From Nocardia sp. NBC_01327 (GTDB taxonomy: Bacteria; Actinomycetota; Actinomycetes; Mycobacteriales; Mycobacteriaceae), in assembly GCF_035958815.1 (NCBI RefSeq), contig NZ_CP108383.1, positions 1,922,001 to 1,986,000 on the forward strand: a stretch of DNA of 64,000 nucleotides, given 5' to 3'. The notes below the pieces were generated by a model, which was given only the letters and a program-made list of their open reading frames with translations, was not told the origin of the DNA and searched no databases. The first letter of the stretch is position 1. Each line of letters starts with the position of its first letter. Made by a program: the position numbers and the translations under genes. Positions 41,644-49,619 of this stretch are shown piece after piece.

Positions 41644-42861
41644 TCAGGCGTGGACGCGGACCGGCTGCACCGGCGCCTCCCAATCGATCCGGAAGCGCTG
41701 CTCATGGCCCATCGTCTTCTCCGGGTTCATGCGCTTGAGCGCCATCGGCATGACCACACCCATGACGGCGCGGGTGACCGGGCCCGCGGCCTTGGTGTGG
41801 TTCATGCGCTTGACCCGATTGGCGACGCCCTCCACCCGCGGCCGCCGCAGCGCCTCGTAGGTGGCGAAAGCCGCTGTCGGATCATCGATATCGCGCAGGC
41901 AGCGCGCCAGCTCGATGGCGCTCTCGATGGCCATGGAGCCACCCTGCCCCGAGGTATTGCTCGGCGCGTGCACGGCATCGCCGGTGAGCACCATGCGCCC
42001 GCGGTACCAGTGCGGCACCGGCGGCATGATCTGCAGCGCACCCACCACGACCAGATCCTCGGGCTTGGTGGCGCGAGCCAGTTCGGCGCCCGGGATGTCG
42101 TCGGCGTAGACCTCGCGCAGGATGCGCAGCCACTCCCCATTGGAGACGGTGCGGGCCTCGCTCAGCGAAAGGTACTGCTCGTGCGGCAGATTCGCGCCCC
42201 ATGCGATGCGGCCGTCGGGCATGGTCCAGTACAGGTAGTAGGCACGCTTGCCGAAGGCGAAGATCATATTCCCCGGCGCGAGGTCGAGCGAGCCCCCCTC
42301 GATATACGCACCGAAGCCCAGCATCCGCAGATACTGCGGCCCCGGCGCATTCGGGTCGATGAGCGTGCGCACGGTGGAGCGGATGCCGTCCGCGCCGATC
42401 AGCACATCGCCCGTGGCGCTGGTGCCGTCGGCGAAGTGCGCGGTAATGCCGTCGGCATGCTCCTCGACATCGATCAGGCGCTTGCTGTACTCGAACTGCA
42501 CGCCGGCGGCGACCGCGACATCGTGCAGTGCGATGTGCAGATCGGGCCGGTCGACCAGTTGCAGCGGCTCCACCCCGGACATGCCGGGCAGCCGCAGATG
42601 CTTGTTGTTGACGGCCATCGATTGCGAGGTGATCGGCGCGGCAATGGCGCGGATCGCATCGCCGGCGCCGATGACATCCAGGGCGGCCATCCCATTGGGC
42701 GCCAGTGCGAGGTTGGAGCCGACGCCGTAGGCGGGGCCGGGGTAGGCCTCGAAGACCCGGGCTTCGATGCCCGCCTTGTGCAGTGCGGTCGCGGTGACGG
42801 GTCCGGAGATGCCGCCGCCGATGACGAGGGCGGTGCGGATGGCCGAGCGTGTTTCAGACAT
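41644..42861 (-). CDS. FAD-dependent monooxygenase
   Basis: A 405-residue class A flavoprotein hydroxylase. The Rossmann motif is VIGGGISGPVTATALHKAG, the DG motif is GADGIRSTVR and the GD motif is GDAVHAPSNTSGQGGSMAIE. Such enzymes hydroxylate aromatic or polyketide-type substrates, or modify drugs. ATG 42861 has AAGGGAG 8 bases upstream. It lies downstream of a PadR gene on the same strand, 199 bases apart, with a palindrome in the gap. Confidence 0.9.
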   Translation of the reverse strand: MSETRSAIRTALVIGGGISGPVTATALHKAGIEARVFEAYPGPAYGVGSNLALAPNGMAALDVIGAGDAIRAIAAPITSQSMAVNNKHLRLPGMSGVEPLQLVDRPDLHIALHDVAVAAGVQFEYSKRLIDVEEHADGITAHFADGTSATGDVLIGADGIRSTVRTLIDPNAPGPQYLRMLGFGAYIEGGSLDLAPGNMIFAFGKRAYYLYWTMPDGRIAWGANLPHEQYLSLSEARTVSNGEWLRILREVYADDIPGAELARATKPEDLVVVGALQIMPPVPHWYRGRMVLTGDAVHAPSNTSGQGGSMAIESAIELARCLRDIDDPTAAFATYEALRRPRVEGVANRVKRMNHTKAAGPVTRAVMGVVMPMALKRMNPEKTMGHEQRFRIDWEAPVQPVRVHA

Positions 42862-42951
42862 GGGTTGTCTCCCTTGAGACTTCGAAAGAGCAGGGTGAGA
42901 TAACCCCGAATCGGAGCGCGTGCGGAGAACCCAGTTATCCTGTAGTTGCCA

Positions 42952-42966
42952 AACTCGGTACGAGTT
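42952..42966. promoter_or_regulatory. Palindrome upstream of the FAD monooxygenase
   Basis: AACTCG-GTA-CGAGTT forms a 6-bp inverted repeat with a 3-base centre, 91 bases before the monooxygenase start. TTGCCAAACTCGG beside it reads TTGGCA on the other strand, a possible -35. It is a candidate operator for the PadR regulator. Confidence 0.4.
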
Positions 42967-43060
42967 CGCCTGCACGGGCGCGGATCGGGAAGGTGTTCCC
43001 GGGTCTCGGCGGTGGTGTTGCAGCACCTTCGCCGGGGCTCGGTTCTTGATCGTCCGGTAT

Positions 43061-43723
43061 TCAGTCCGGTGGCGGCTGCGCGCCGGGCATTCCCCCCTTC
43101 ACCTGTTCGACCGCTTCCGCGGGCGTGATCCCGTCGCGGTGGTAGGACCGCCACAGTTCGACCTCGGGGAAGCTGCCGTCGACGAGCGAATCGCGCAGGG
43201 CTCGCGCCCAGGCGGTCTCGGCCTCCAGCATGGTCAGCTCATAGTCTTCTTCGACCAGGAAAAGGTGCGGCACTGCACCTTTCAGAGCGGCCAGCTGCGT
43301 ACGGCCGGCGGTGGACCTGGCCTCCAGCTTGGAGATACGTGCGGTGAGCAGTTCGATCACATCATCGGGCGGGAGCACCGAGACCACGGACAGCCCGGCC
43401 ATGAACGGCCGCTGCTCGGGTTCCGGATCGGAGATGAGTTCTCTTGTCCAGTCGGCCAATTCGGCACGCCCGGCATCGGTGATCCGGTAGATGGTGCGTT
43501 CGGGGCGGGCGCCGTCGCGTTCACTGCCGGTGATCTCGAGAAAGCCGTGCTTGGTGAGGTTGTCCACCACGGTGTACAGCGAGCCCCACTTGACGCCCAT
43601 ATCGTGGTCTTTGCCGAACTCCCGCAACTTTCCGGCGATCTCGTAGCGATGCATCGGCTGGATGGCGAGCACCGACAGCACCGCCAATGCCATCAGATTC
43701 CCTACCTTGCGCTTGCGAGCCAT
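43061..43723 (-). CDS. PadR-family transcriptional regulator
   Basis: A 220-residue regulator. The N-terminal winged helix reads LMALAVLSVLAIQPMHRYEI, then SLYTVVDNLTKHGFLE, and the wing has ERTIYRITDAG. The C-terminal coiled dimerisation domain contains SKLEARSTAGRTQL. ATG 43723 is set by GGAGGT 7 bases upstream; the open frame begins at 43732. A dense set of half-sites lies in the promoter just upstream. The neighbouring monooxygenase is the likely target. Confidence 0.9.
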   Translation of the reverse strand: MARKRKVGNLMALAVLSVLAIQPMHRYEIAGKLREFGKDHDMGVKWGSLYTVVDNLTKHGFLEITGSERDGARPERTIYRITDAGRAELADWTRELISDPEPEQRPFMAGLSVVSVLPPDDVIELLTARISKLEARSTAGRTQLAALKGAVPHLFLVEEDYELTMLEAETAWARALRDSLVDGSFPEVELWRSYHRDGITPAEAVEQVKGGMPGAQPPPD

Positions 43724-43740
43724 TCTGCCCACCTCCTCTG

Positions 43741-43787
43741 TACTCGTCTACGAATATACGTCCACGAGTATTCGTCGACAAGTACTT
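43741..43787. promoter_or_regulatory. Cluster of PadR-type operator half-sites
   Basis: Two overlapping inverted repeats lie just before padR: TACTCGT (43741-43747) with ACGAGTA (43764-43770), and ACGAATA (43750-43756) with TATTCGT (43769-43775). AAGTACTT (43780-43787) follows. The density suggests autoregulation. Confidence 0.5.
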
Positions 43788-43847
43788 GGCGCAAAGAAAA
43801 ACGCACCCCGGCCGCGGGTGCGGCGGGGTGAGCATGGGAGGAGGCGG

Positions 43848-44639
43848 TCAGGTGGTCGCGAAGCGGGACCGCAGATAGTCGGAGGTGGGCTGATCGGCCG
43901 GGAGGAAGGCCTCCAGATGCAGCTCGGCCAGGGTGATGTCGGTGGCCGTGGCGAACGAGGTGATGGTGGTGATCAACCCCAGCTCACCGTCCTCGCTGCG
44001 CAAGCGCAGGGGTACCGCGAAGCCCAGATGGTTCGGGCCCGGATCGACCGGCGGCAGATAGCTCTCCAGCTCGGTGATGAGCGCACTGAGATCCGGATCC
44101 GGGCTGCGGGCCGCGCGATTGCGCAGGCTGTCGGTGACATGACGACCCCATTCGGGCAGATTCACCACCCGCCGTGCCAAACCGTCGGGATGCAGGGCCA
44201 GTCGCAGCACATTGAGGGGCGCCCGCAGCAGCTCCGGCGCCGCTCCCTCGGCGAGCACCTCGAAGGCCGCATTGGCCGCCACCAGCACGCCGAACGGGCG
44301 CGTCACCACCGCCGGATAGGGGAGATGGCCGTGCAGGATGGTGTCCAGCGCATGCCGCACCGCACCGAGTTCCGGTGCATCCAAAGCAGATTCGGGGAAA
44401 GCGGGCGCGTATCCGGCGGCCAGCAGCAGCCCGTTGCGCTCGCGCAGCGACAGTCCCAGCGACTCCGCCAGCCGGACCACCATGGTCCGCCCCGGATGTG
44501 AGCGCCCCTGCTCCAGGAAGCTCAGATAGCGCTGGCTGGTCTCCGCGCTGATCGCGAGATCGAGCTGGCTGATCCGCCGCCGGGTGCGCCAGTGCCGCAA
44601 CTGCTGCGCGAACGGGGTCGCCGTCGTCGCCACCGCCAT
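43848..44639 (-). CDS. XRE-family regulator with MmyB-like ligand domain
   Basis: A 263-residue regulator. The N-terminal XRE helix-turn-helix (about 10-65) reads RHWRTRRRISQLDLAISAET, then RYLSFLEQGRSHPG. The C-terminal MmyB-like domain (about 95-255) resembles PAS-type ligand pockets and contains VAANAAFEVL and NLPEWGRHVTDSLR. ATG 44639 has GAGGAA 8 bases upstream; ATG 44648 is possible. Divergent from a SnoaL-like gene across two identical 16-bp palindromes, which are its likely operators. Confidence 0.9.
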   Translation of the reverse strand: MAVATTATPFAQQLRHWRTRRRISQLDLAISAETSQRYLSFLEQGRSHPGRTMVVRLAESLGLSLRERNGLLLAAGYAPAFPESALDAPELGAVRHALDTILHGHLPYPAVVTRPFGVLVAANAAFEVLAEGAAPELLRAPLNVLRLALHPDGLARRVVNLPEWGRHVTDSLRNRAARSPDPDLSALITELESYLPPVDPGPNHLGFAVPLRLRSEDGELGLITTITSFATATDITLAELHLEAFLPADQPTSDYLRSRFATT

Positions 44640-44682
44640 GATCGTCATTCCTCTACTGTGTGCGCCCCGGCGCTGCCGGGCG

Positions 44683-44698
44683 ATTCCCTGCAGGGAAT
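44683..44698. promoter_or_regulatory. Operator palindrome copy 1
   Basis: ATTCCCTGCAGGGAAT is a perfect 16-bp palindrome located 44 bases before the XRE regulator gene. An identical copy lies 37 bases away. It is probably bound by that regulator. Confidence 0.75.
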
Positions 44699-44719
44699 GA
44701 CAAGCGCGGCCGCATGATC

Positions 44720-44735
44720 ATTCCCTGCAGGGAAT
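44720..44735. promoter_or_regulatory. Operator palindrome copy 2
   Basis: The same 16-bp palindrome, ATTCCCTGCAGGGAAT, lies 35 bases before the SnoaL-like gene. With copy 1 it can control both divergent promoters. Confidence 0.75.
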
Positions 44736-44770
44736 CGCGCCGCTCGCCGTCGCCGAACAGACTCTGTGGC

Positions 44771-45211
44771 ATGAGCAATCGAGTCGACAACAACAGCCTG
44801 GCCACCCTCACCGAGCAGTACATCGCCGTCTGGAACGAGGCCGATCAGCAGGCCCGGGTCAAGCGCATCGCCGAACTGTGGACCACCGAGGGCACCCACG
44901 TGCTGGTCGATCCGCCGCAGGTCATCCGGGAAACCGCTGCCGCCCTGAACTTCCCGACCCCGTACATGTCGGTGCGCGGCCACCGTGAACTGGATGCGCG
45001 GATCACCCGGGCCTACGAAATGTTCGTCGGCTCCGGCACATTCGTCTTCCGTAGCCGTGGCGTGGCGCAGCGGCTGGCGGAGGGTGTGGTCGGCATCGGC
45101 TGGGACATGGTCGCCGCCGACGGTTCGGTGGGCGGCGCGGGCTACGACGTGCTCGCCCTGGACGAGGACGGCCGGATTCACGCCGACCACCAGTACATCG
45201 GCCCCGCATAA
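44771..45211 (+). CDS. SnoaL/NTF2-like protein
   Basis: A 146-residue protein with the cone-shaped NTF2-like fold: a helix LTEQYIAVWNEADQQARVKR, then LWTTEGTHVLVDPP and strands ending YDVLALDEDGRIHADHQYIG. Members bind small hydrophobic ligands or act as isomerases or cyclases; the substrate is unknown. ATG 44771 follows the operator pair. It heads a run with an alcohol dehydrogenase and an epimerase-like gene, likely one operon under the XRE regulator. Confidence 0.85.
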   Translation: MSNRVDNNSLATLTEQYIAVWNEADQQARVKRIAELWTTEGTHVLVDPPQVIRETAAALNFPTPYMSVRGHRELDARITRAYEMFVGSGTFVFRSRGVAQRLAEGVVGIGWDMVAADGSVGGAGYDVLALDEDGRIHADHQYIGPA

Positions 45212-45257
45212 CAGACGACGTCGCTACGACCGCCACGGCTATTTTCAGGAGAACATC

Positions 45258-46277
45258 ATGAATGCCATTGCCTACCACCTCGATCCACTGCACGGGCTCG
45301 ACGGGCTCACCACTCGCGCACAGTCGATCCCGGAGGCCGGACCGCATCAGGTCGTGGTGCGGGTGCGGGCCACCTCGCTCAATCGCCGCGACACCATGCT
45401 GATGGACGGCACCTACCCGGTGCCCTTCACGCCCGATACGGTGCCGCTGGTGGACGGCGTCGGTGAGGTGATCGCCCTGGGCGACGGCGTGACTCGCGCC
45501 GCGCTCGGCGATCGGGTCATGGGAACCTACTTCGTCGCCTGGAACGGCGGCCGGCAGACCCAGGCGCTGACCTCCCAGCAGTACGGCGCCAACCACAATG
45601 GCTGGCTCGCCAACTATGTGGTGCTGGAGGAGGATTCGGTCATGCAGGTGCCCGAGCACCTGACCGACGAGGAGGCCGCCGCGCTCACCTGCGCGGGACT
45701 GGTCGCCTGGGCGGCGCTGAGCAAGCCGGTTCCGGCCGGACCGGGGGAGACCGTGCTGACGGTCGGCACCGGCCCCGTGGGTCTGTTCGCGGTGCAGCAC
45801 GCCAAAATGCTGGGCGCGCGGGTCATTTCGATCACCTCCTCACCGGACAAGGCGGAGCGGCTGCGCAAGCTCGGCGCCGACGAGGTCATCGACCGCAGGG
45901 TGACTCCGGATTGGGAGCACGCGGTGAACGATCTCACCGGTGGTGACGGTGTGGAGCATGTGGTCGAGGCGGTCGGCAAGGTCACGCTGCCCAAATCCCT
46001 TGCGGCAGCGGGTTACAACGCGAATGTCACGCTCATCGGCGCGTACCCGGCCCCGGCGGGGCAGCAGCAGGGTGATCCGCTGGGCGGCAAGTACCTGACC
46101 CTGCGCCGCATTGCGGTCGGCAGCCGGGCCGATTTCGAGGGTATGAACCGCGCCATTGCCGAGCACCGCATGCGGCCGGTCATCGACCGGATATTCCCGT
46201 TCGATCAGGCGGTCGAGGCCTACCGGTACTTCAATGAGGGCGACCCTTTCGGCAAGGTGGTCATCACGATCGCTTAA
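45258..46277 (+). CDS. Alcohol dehydrogenase-like MDR oxidoreductase
   Basis: A 339-residue medium-chain dehydrogenase/reductase. The GroES-like domain begins RVRATSLNRRDTMLMDG and the nucleotide motif is LTVGTGPVGLFAVQHAKMLG. The usual catalytic-zinc Cys/His set of alcohol dehydrogenases is not evident, so it probably belongs to the zinc-independent quinone reductase-like group. AGGAG lies 6 bases before the ATG. It lies 46 bases after the SnoaL-like gene. Confidence 0.88.
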   Translation: MNAIAYHLDPLHGLDGLTTRAQSIPEAGPHQVVVRVRATSLNRRDTMLMDGTYPVPFTPDTVPLVDGVGEVIALGDGVTRAALGDRVMGTYFVAWNGGRQTQALTSQQYGANHNGWLANYVVLEEDSVMQVPEHLTDEEAAALTCAGLVAWAALSKPVPAGPGETVLTVGTGPVGLFAVQHAKMLGARVISITSSPDKAERLRKLGADEVIDRRVTPDWEHAVNDLTGGDGVEHVVEAVGKVTLPKSLAAAGYNANVTLIGAYPAPAGQQQGDPLGGKYLTLRRIAVGSRADFEGMNRAIAEHRMRPVIDRIFPFDQAVEAYRYFNEGDPFGKVVITIA

Positions 46278-46287
46278 TGTCGGAAAT

Positions 46288-46896
46288 ATGCGGATATTTC
46301 TGGCGGGCGCCAGCGGCGTCCTCGGCTCTCGGCTGGTCCCGCTGCTCATTGCGGCGGGACACGATGTGGCGGGTATGACCCGCTCTCCGGAGAAAGCGCA
46401 GCGGCTGGCCGCCGCCGGCGCGGAACCGGTGGTGTGCGATGTCTTCGATGCGGCGGCCCTGACCACCGCCGTCACCGAATATGCCCCCGAGTTGGTCATG
46501 CACCAGCTCACCGATCTGCCGGACGATCCGGCGCGACTGGCCGAGGGCCGCGCGGCCAATGCCCGCATTCGCCGGGAGGGCACCGCGAATCTGCTGGCCG
46601 CGGCCGAGGCGGTCGGCGTCACCCGGATCATCGCCCAGAGCGTGGCCTGGGAGATGACCGGCGAGGGTCAGGTCTCCAAGGAGTTCCTGGAGAAGTCGGT
46701 GCGCGCGGCCGGCGGTGTGGTGCTGCGCTACGGCCAGTTCTACGGCCCGGGCACGTACTACCCGGACGCCCCGCCCGAGCCGCCCCGCATCCACCTCGAC
46801 GAGGCCGCCGCGCGCACCGCCCGCGCTCTCGATCTGGCGTCCGGACTGTACGAACTCACCGATGCCGAGGGACCGGAGTTCCTGCCGATCACCTAG
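46288..46896 (+). CDS. NAD-dependent epimerase/dehydratase-like protein
   Basis: A 202-residue Rossmann protein that starts MRIFLAGASGVLGSRLVPLL, with GxxGxxG. It is shorter than full extended SDRs (about 300 residues) and keeps only part of the C-terminal domain, including LRYGQFYGPGTYY. No YxxxK is evident. NAD(P) binding is likely; catalysis is uncertain. It lies 10 bases after the dehydrogenase gene. Its stop overlaps the LysR stop on the other strand (CTAG). Confidence 0.82.
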   Translation: MRIFLAGASGVLGSRLVPLLIAAGHDVAGMTRSPEKAQRLAAAGAEPVVCDVFDAAALTTAVTEYAPELVMHQLTDLPDDPARLAEGRAANARIRREGTANLLAAAEAVGVTRIIAQSVAWEMTGEGQVSKEFLEKSVRAAGGVVLRYGQFYGPGTYYPDAPPEPPRIHLDEAAARTARALDLASGLYELTDAEGPEFLPIT

Positions 46897-47702
46897 CCCG
46901 GTTCCGCCGCAACTGTTGCGGCACGGACGAATTCGCGAATACGAACGCTGTTGTCGGCGGTCCGCCAGTGCAGTGCCCATCGCACCGGCGGGGCGTCGCG
47001 CAGCGGCAGATACGCCACATCGGGGCGCGGGTGATAGCGCCGGGCATGCGCGCCGATCGGCAGCACGCCCTGTCCCGCGCCGACGAGCGTGAGCTGTTCG
47101 GTGGCGGTGGCCGGGCCCTGCAGCACCGTGGTGTGCTCCAGGTCGGCGAATGTGACCGAACGGCGATGCGCCAAAGGATGATTCGCGGGCACCGCGACTA
47201 TCCGGGCTTCCGAGACCAGTACCGGTCCGGCGGTGATGTCCGGTTCGGCCGACGTGACCGTATCCAGTGCGATATCGATATCGCCCGCCCGCAGCCACGG
47301 AAGCACCTGCGCGGGTTGGGCTTCCCGAATCCGCACGGCGCAGTCGGGTAGTTGCTCCTGGAACAGTTCCTTTGCGCGGCTGAGCAATTGGCTCGTCGCG
47401 GCGTCCACGAAAGCGACCTCCAGCGTCCCGCCGCGACCCCGCCCGGTATCGATGGTGTGCTGTACCGCAGCACCGATGCGATCCCACGCCGGGCGCAGTT
47501 CCGCATACAGCTCACGGCCCGCCGGTGTCGCCGTCACCCGCCTGCTGCTGCGATCGAAGAGCGGAACACCCAGTCGCCGTTCGAGTTTCGCGACCGTCTG
47601 GCTGACCCGGGCGGTCGAGAGGCGCAGCCGTTCGGCCGTCCGGCCGAAGTGCAGTTCCTCCACGAGGGTGAGGAAGACCTCGATTTCGTACCGCTCCAGC
47701 AT
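46893..47702 (-). CDS. LysR-family transcriptional regulator
   Basis: A 269-residue regulator. The winged HTH reads VFLTLVEELHFGRTAERLRL, then STARVSQTVAKLERRLGVPL. The periplasmic-binding-like effector domain (about 90-260) is slightly short. GGAGG lies 7 bases before the ATG. Divergent from an NTF2-like gene with a good sigma-70-type promoter between them, which it probably controls. Confidence 0.9.
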   Translation of the reverse strand: MLERYEIEVFLTLVEELHFGRTAERLRLSTARVSQTVAKLERRLGVPLFDRSSRRVTATPAGRELYAELRPAWDRIGAAVQHTIDTGRGRGGTLEVAFVDAATSQLLSRAKELFQEQLPDCAVRIREAQPAQVLPWLRAGDIDIALDTVTSAEPDITAGPVLVSEARIVAVPANHPLAHRRSVTFADLEHTTVLQGPATATEQLTLVGAGQGVLPIGAHARRYHPRPDVAYLPLRDAPPVRWALHWRTADNSVRIREFVRAATVAAEPG

Positions 47703-47734
47703 GTGCTGCCTCCGCCGGGATCGTTAAGTAGTGC

Positions 47735-47763
47735 TTGACGATCGTTGCACATATTCGTATTGA
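47735..47763 (+). promoter_or_regulatory. Sigma-70-type promoter of the NTF2-like gene
   Basis: TTGACG (47735-47740) and TATTGA (47758-47763) are separated by 17 bases, the ideal spacing. The start codon lies 55 bases downstream. The box lies in the LysR intergenic region, so regulation by LysR is likely. Confidence 0.6.
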
Positions 47764-47818
47764 TGCCGCCGGTGCGCGGGCAGAAGGTGAAGTGGTCCGC
47801 ACAACCTCAGGAGTCACC

Positions 47819-48322
47819 GTGTTCGTCACCGAGCCCTACGCCTTGTCCGCCCCCGCCGCCGAGACCGCCGAGGTGGTGCGGGAGCTGCGCGATCGCGCCG
47901 AGATCAGCGATGCCCTGTACCGCTTCGCGCTGGGTCAGGACCTGCGGGACAAGGAGCTGTTCGCCTCGTCCTTCACCGCCGACGCCGAACTCGATTTCCA
48001 GCCGACGGCCGTGAAGTGGGGTGGCGTCGCCCCGCTCATGACCGGCCGCGACTTCATTGTCGACACCATCCTCGGTGGCTTCGCCGGGCGTGTCGACACC
48101 ACGCATCAGGTGACCAACACCCGCATCGCGATTACCGGCGATACCGCGCGACTCACCGCGCTCGTGGAGGCGCAGCATCTGCTCACCGCCGACCACGGCA
48201 CCTTCGCCCTGCTGAAGAACCGATACGACGTCGAGCTGGTGCGCGAGGGTGCGCGGTGGCTCATGAGCCGGGTGCGCATCGAGAACGCATGGTTCACCGG
48301 CGATCCCACAGCGATCTTTTAG
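47819..48322 (+). CDS. NTF2/SnoaL-like protein
   Basis: A 167-residue cone-fold protein of the SnoaL_4 type. Helix IsDALYRFALGQDLRDKELF is followed by FTADAELDFQPTAVKWGG, a THQVTN pocket segment and a C-terminal strand RIENAWFTGDP. Members act as dehydratases, isomerases or ring hydroxylation partners; the substrate is unknown. GTG 47819 has CAGGAG close upstream. It lies opposite a LysR regulator, its likely controller. Confidence 0.85.
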   Translation: MFVTEPYALSAPAAETAEVVRELRDRAEISDALYRFALGQDLRDKELFASSFTADAELDFQPTAVKWGGVAPLMTGRDFIVDTILGGFAGRVDTTHQVTNTRIAITGDTARLTALVEAQHLLTADHGTFALLKNRYDVELVREGARWLMSRVRIENAWFTGDPTAIF

Positions 48323-48463
48323 CTATCGAAAGAAATAGATACTGAGCTGCAATATTACGGTGTCATGTAGCCGGTTAATGTTCATGGCAAATCTGTGTAG
48401 CGTCCTGGAAGACGAGCTTTTCGGATCAGCAGGTCATCTGCTCGGTAATCGAAGGAGCTTCCC

Positions 48464-48979
48464 GTGGCGCCCGGCGCCGTCCGTGAGAGACCCGTAGCGA
48501 GAGACAACGACGGCACACCCGGTGTGGTGGAGACCGGCGAGATGTCCGCGCGCACACTGATATTGATGCTCGTACTGTCGCTCGGCCTGGTATTTCTCCT
48601 GGTAGGCGGCAGTCTGCGCGCCGGGTTCGACGGTAGCGGCGACGGCGCCGACAGTCCGGCCGCCCCCGGCTCCAGCTCGAAACAGCACCCCGCGAGCGCC
48701 GGGCCGCCGCCCCCGCCCGCACCTGCACCCGCCCCTGCCCCGGCGCCCGCGGCCGCGCCGCCGCCGCCCGCTCCGGAACCGCAGGCGCCCGCGCCCGCGC
48801 CGCAGCAGCAGGCGCCGCAGGCTCCCATCGCGCCGGTCGAGGTCGCTCCCGAGCCCGATCCGCCCGCCCCTGCCGCGCCGCCCCCACCGCCTCCGCCGCC
48901 GATCATCCCGGACATTCTGGCGCCGATCCTGCCGTTCCTGCTGCCACCGCCCCCGCCACCCCCGCCGCCGGCCCCGTAG
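48464..48979 (+). CDS. Proline-rich single-pass membrane protein 1
   Basis: A 171-residue protein. A 28-residue N-terminal tail is followed by one membrane helix (TLILMLVLSLGLVFLLVGG, about 31-49). The rest is a long external tail rich in Pro and Ala, with runs of PPPP and AP repeats, that ends in a short hydrophobic piece IIPDILAPILPFLL. No enzyme domain is visible. It may span the thick mycolate cell wall; this is inference. AAGGAG (48450-48455) precedes the GTG. It is followed 35 bases later by a gene of the same design. Confidence 0.7.
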   Translation: MAPGAVRERPVARDNDGTPGVVETGEMSARTLILMLVLSLGLVFLLVGGSLRAGFDGSGDGADSPAAPGSSSKQHPASAGPPPPPAPAPAPAPAPAAAPPPPAPEPQAPAPAPQQQAPQAPIAPVEVAPEPDPPAPAAPPPPPPPPIIPDILAPILPFLLPPPPPPPPPAP

Positions 48980-49014
48980 CGGAGGTCACGGCCGGAATCC
49001 GAAGGAGGACAGCC

Positions 49015-49485
49015 ATGCTCGACAGCGCACGCGAACCGCAGGAGGCGCACGAAGGCGATATCAACCCGCGTGCACTCGCGGTGGTCGCGGTCGTCTCGGG
49101 ACTCATGGCGCTGGCCATCGGAGCCGGCATGCTGCTCACCGGTTCCGATGACAGCACAACCGCGGAGGTGCAGCCGGTGCACCGCGCGCCCGTGCAACAC
49201 CACCCCCCGAAGCCCCACCTTCCCTCCGCACCGGCCGCCGCCGCGCCACCCGCCGGCGCGATCCCACCCGCCGCCGTAGCGCCGCCCGCCGCCCCAGCAG
49301 AGGCCGTGCTCCCCCCGGGAGCCCCGCATCCGGTCCAAGCCCCCGTCCTCGTGGCCCCAGAATTGTTCTCGCCGTACATGACTCGCGTCCCACCCCCACC
49401 CGCACCCGCACCGCCCGTGGCAGCCGCCACCCCCGCAGCGGTCCCGCCACCCGCACCCGCCCCTCCGCCCCCGCCCGCACCGTGA
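49015..49485 (+). CDS. Proline-rich single-pass membrane protein 2
   Basis: A 156-residue protein with the same layout as the preceding one: a short N-terminus, one membrane helix (ALAVVAVVSGLMALAIGAGM, about 20-39), and a Pro/Ala-rich external tail ending in PPPPPAP. The tails are similar in composition but not in sequence. GGAGG lies 7 bases before the ATG. Likely co-transcribed with gene 1. Function is unknown. Confidence 0.68.
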   Translation: MLDSAREPQEAHEGDINPRALAVVAVVSGLMALAIGAGMLLTGSDDSTTAEVQPVHRAPVQHHPPKPHLPSAPAAAAPPAGAIPPAAVAPPAAPAEAVLPPGAPHPVQAPVLVAPELFSPYMTRVPPPPAPAPPVAAATPAAVPPPAPAPPPPPAP

Positions 49486-49540
49486 GCGCCCCCTACACCT
49501 GACCGCCACCTATGCGCAGACCGCAACCTGCGCGTAGTTC

Positions 49541-49612
49541 GGAGTCCGCGCCCCGACCGGAGCCCGCGTCGTGACTGGAGCCCGCGCTTTGTCCGGAGCC
49601 CGTGCCCTGACC
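49541..49612. repeat. Four degenerate 18-bp tandem repeats
   Basis: Units at 49541-49558, 49559-49576, 49577-49594 and 49595-49612 each begin GGAGYCCG. They lie between the proline-rich gene 2 and the convergent VIT gene, in a 134-base gap without genes. Confidence 0.75.
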
Positions 49613-49619
49613 GTGCGGG

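Noticed and set aside
39471..41705. 744-codon minus-strand frame opposite the MFS exporter
   Set aside because: It is His/Arg/Asp-rich nonsense typical of a complement frame; the MFS protein explains the region.
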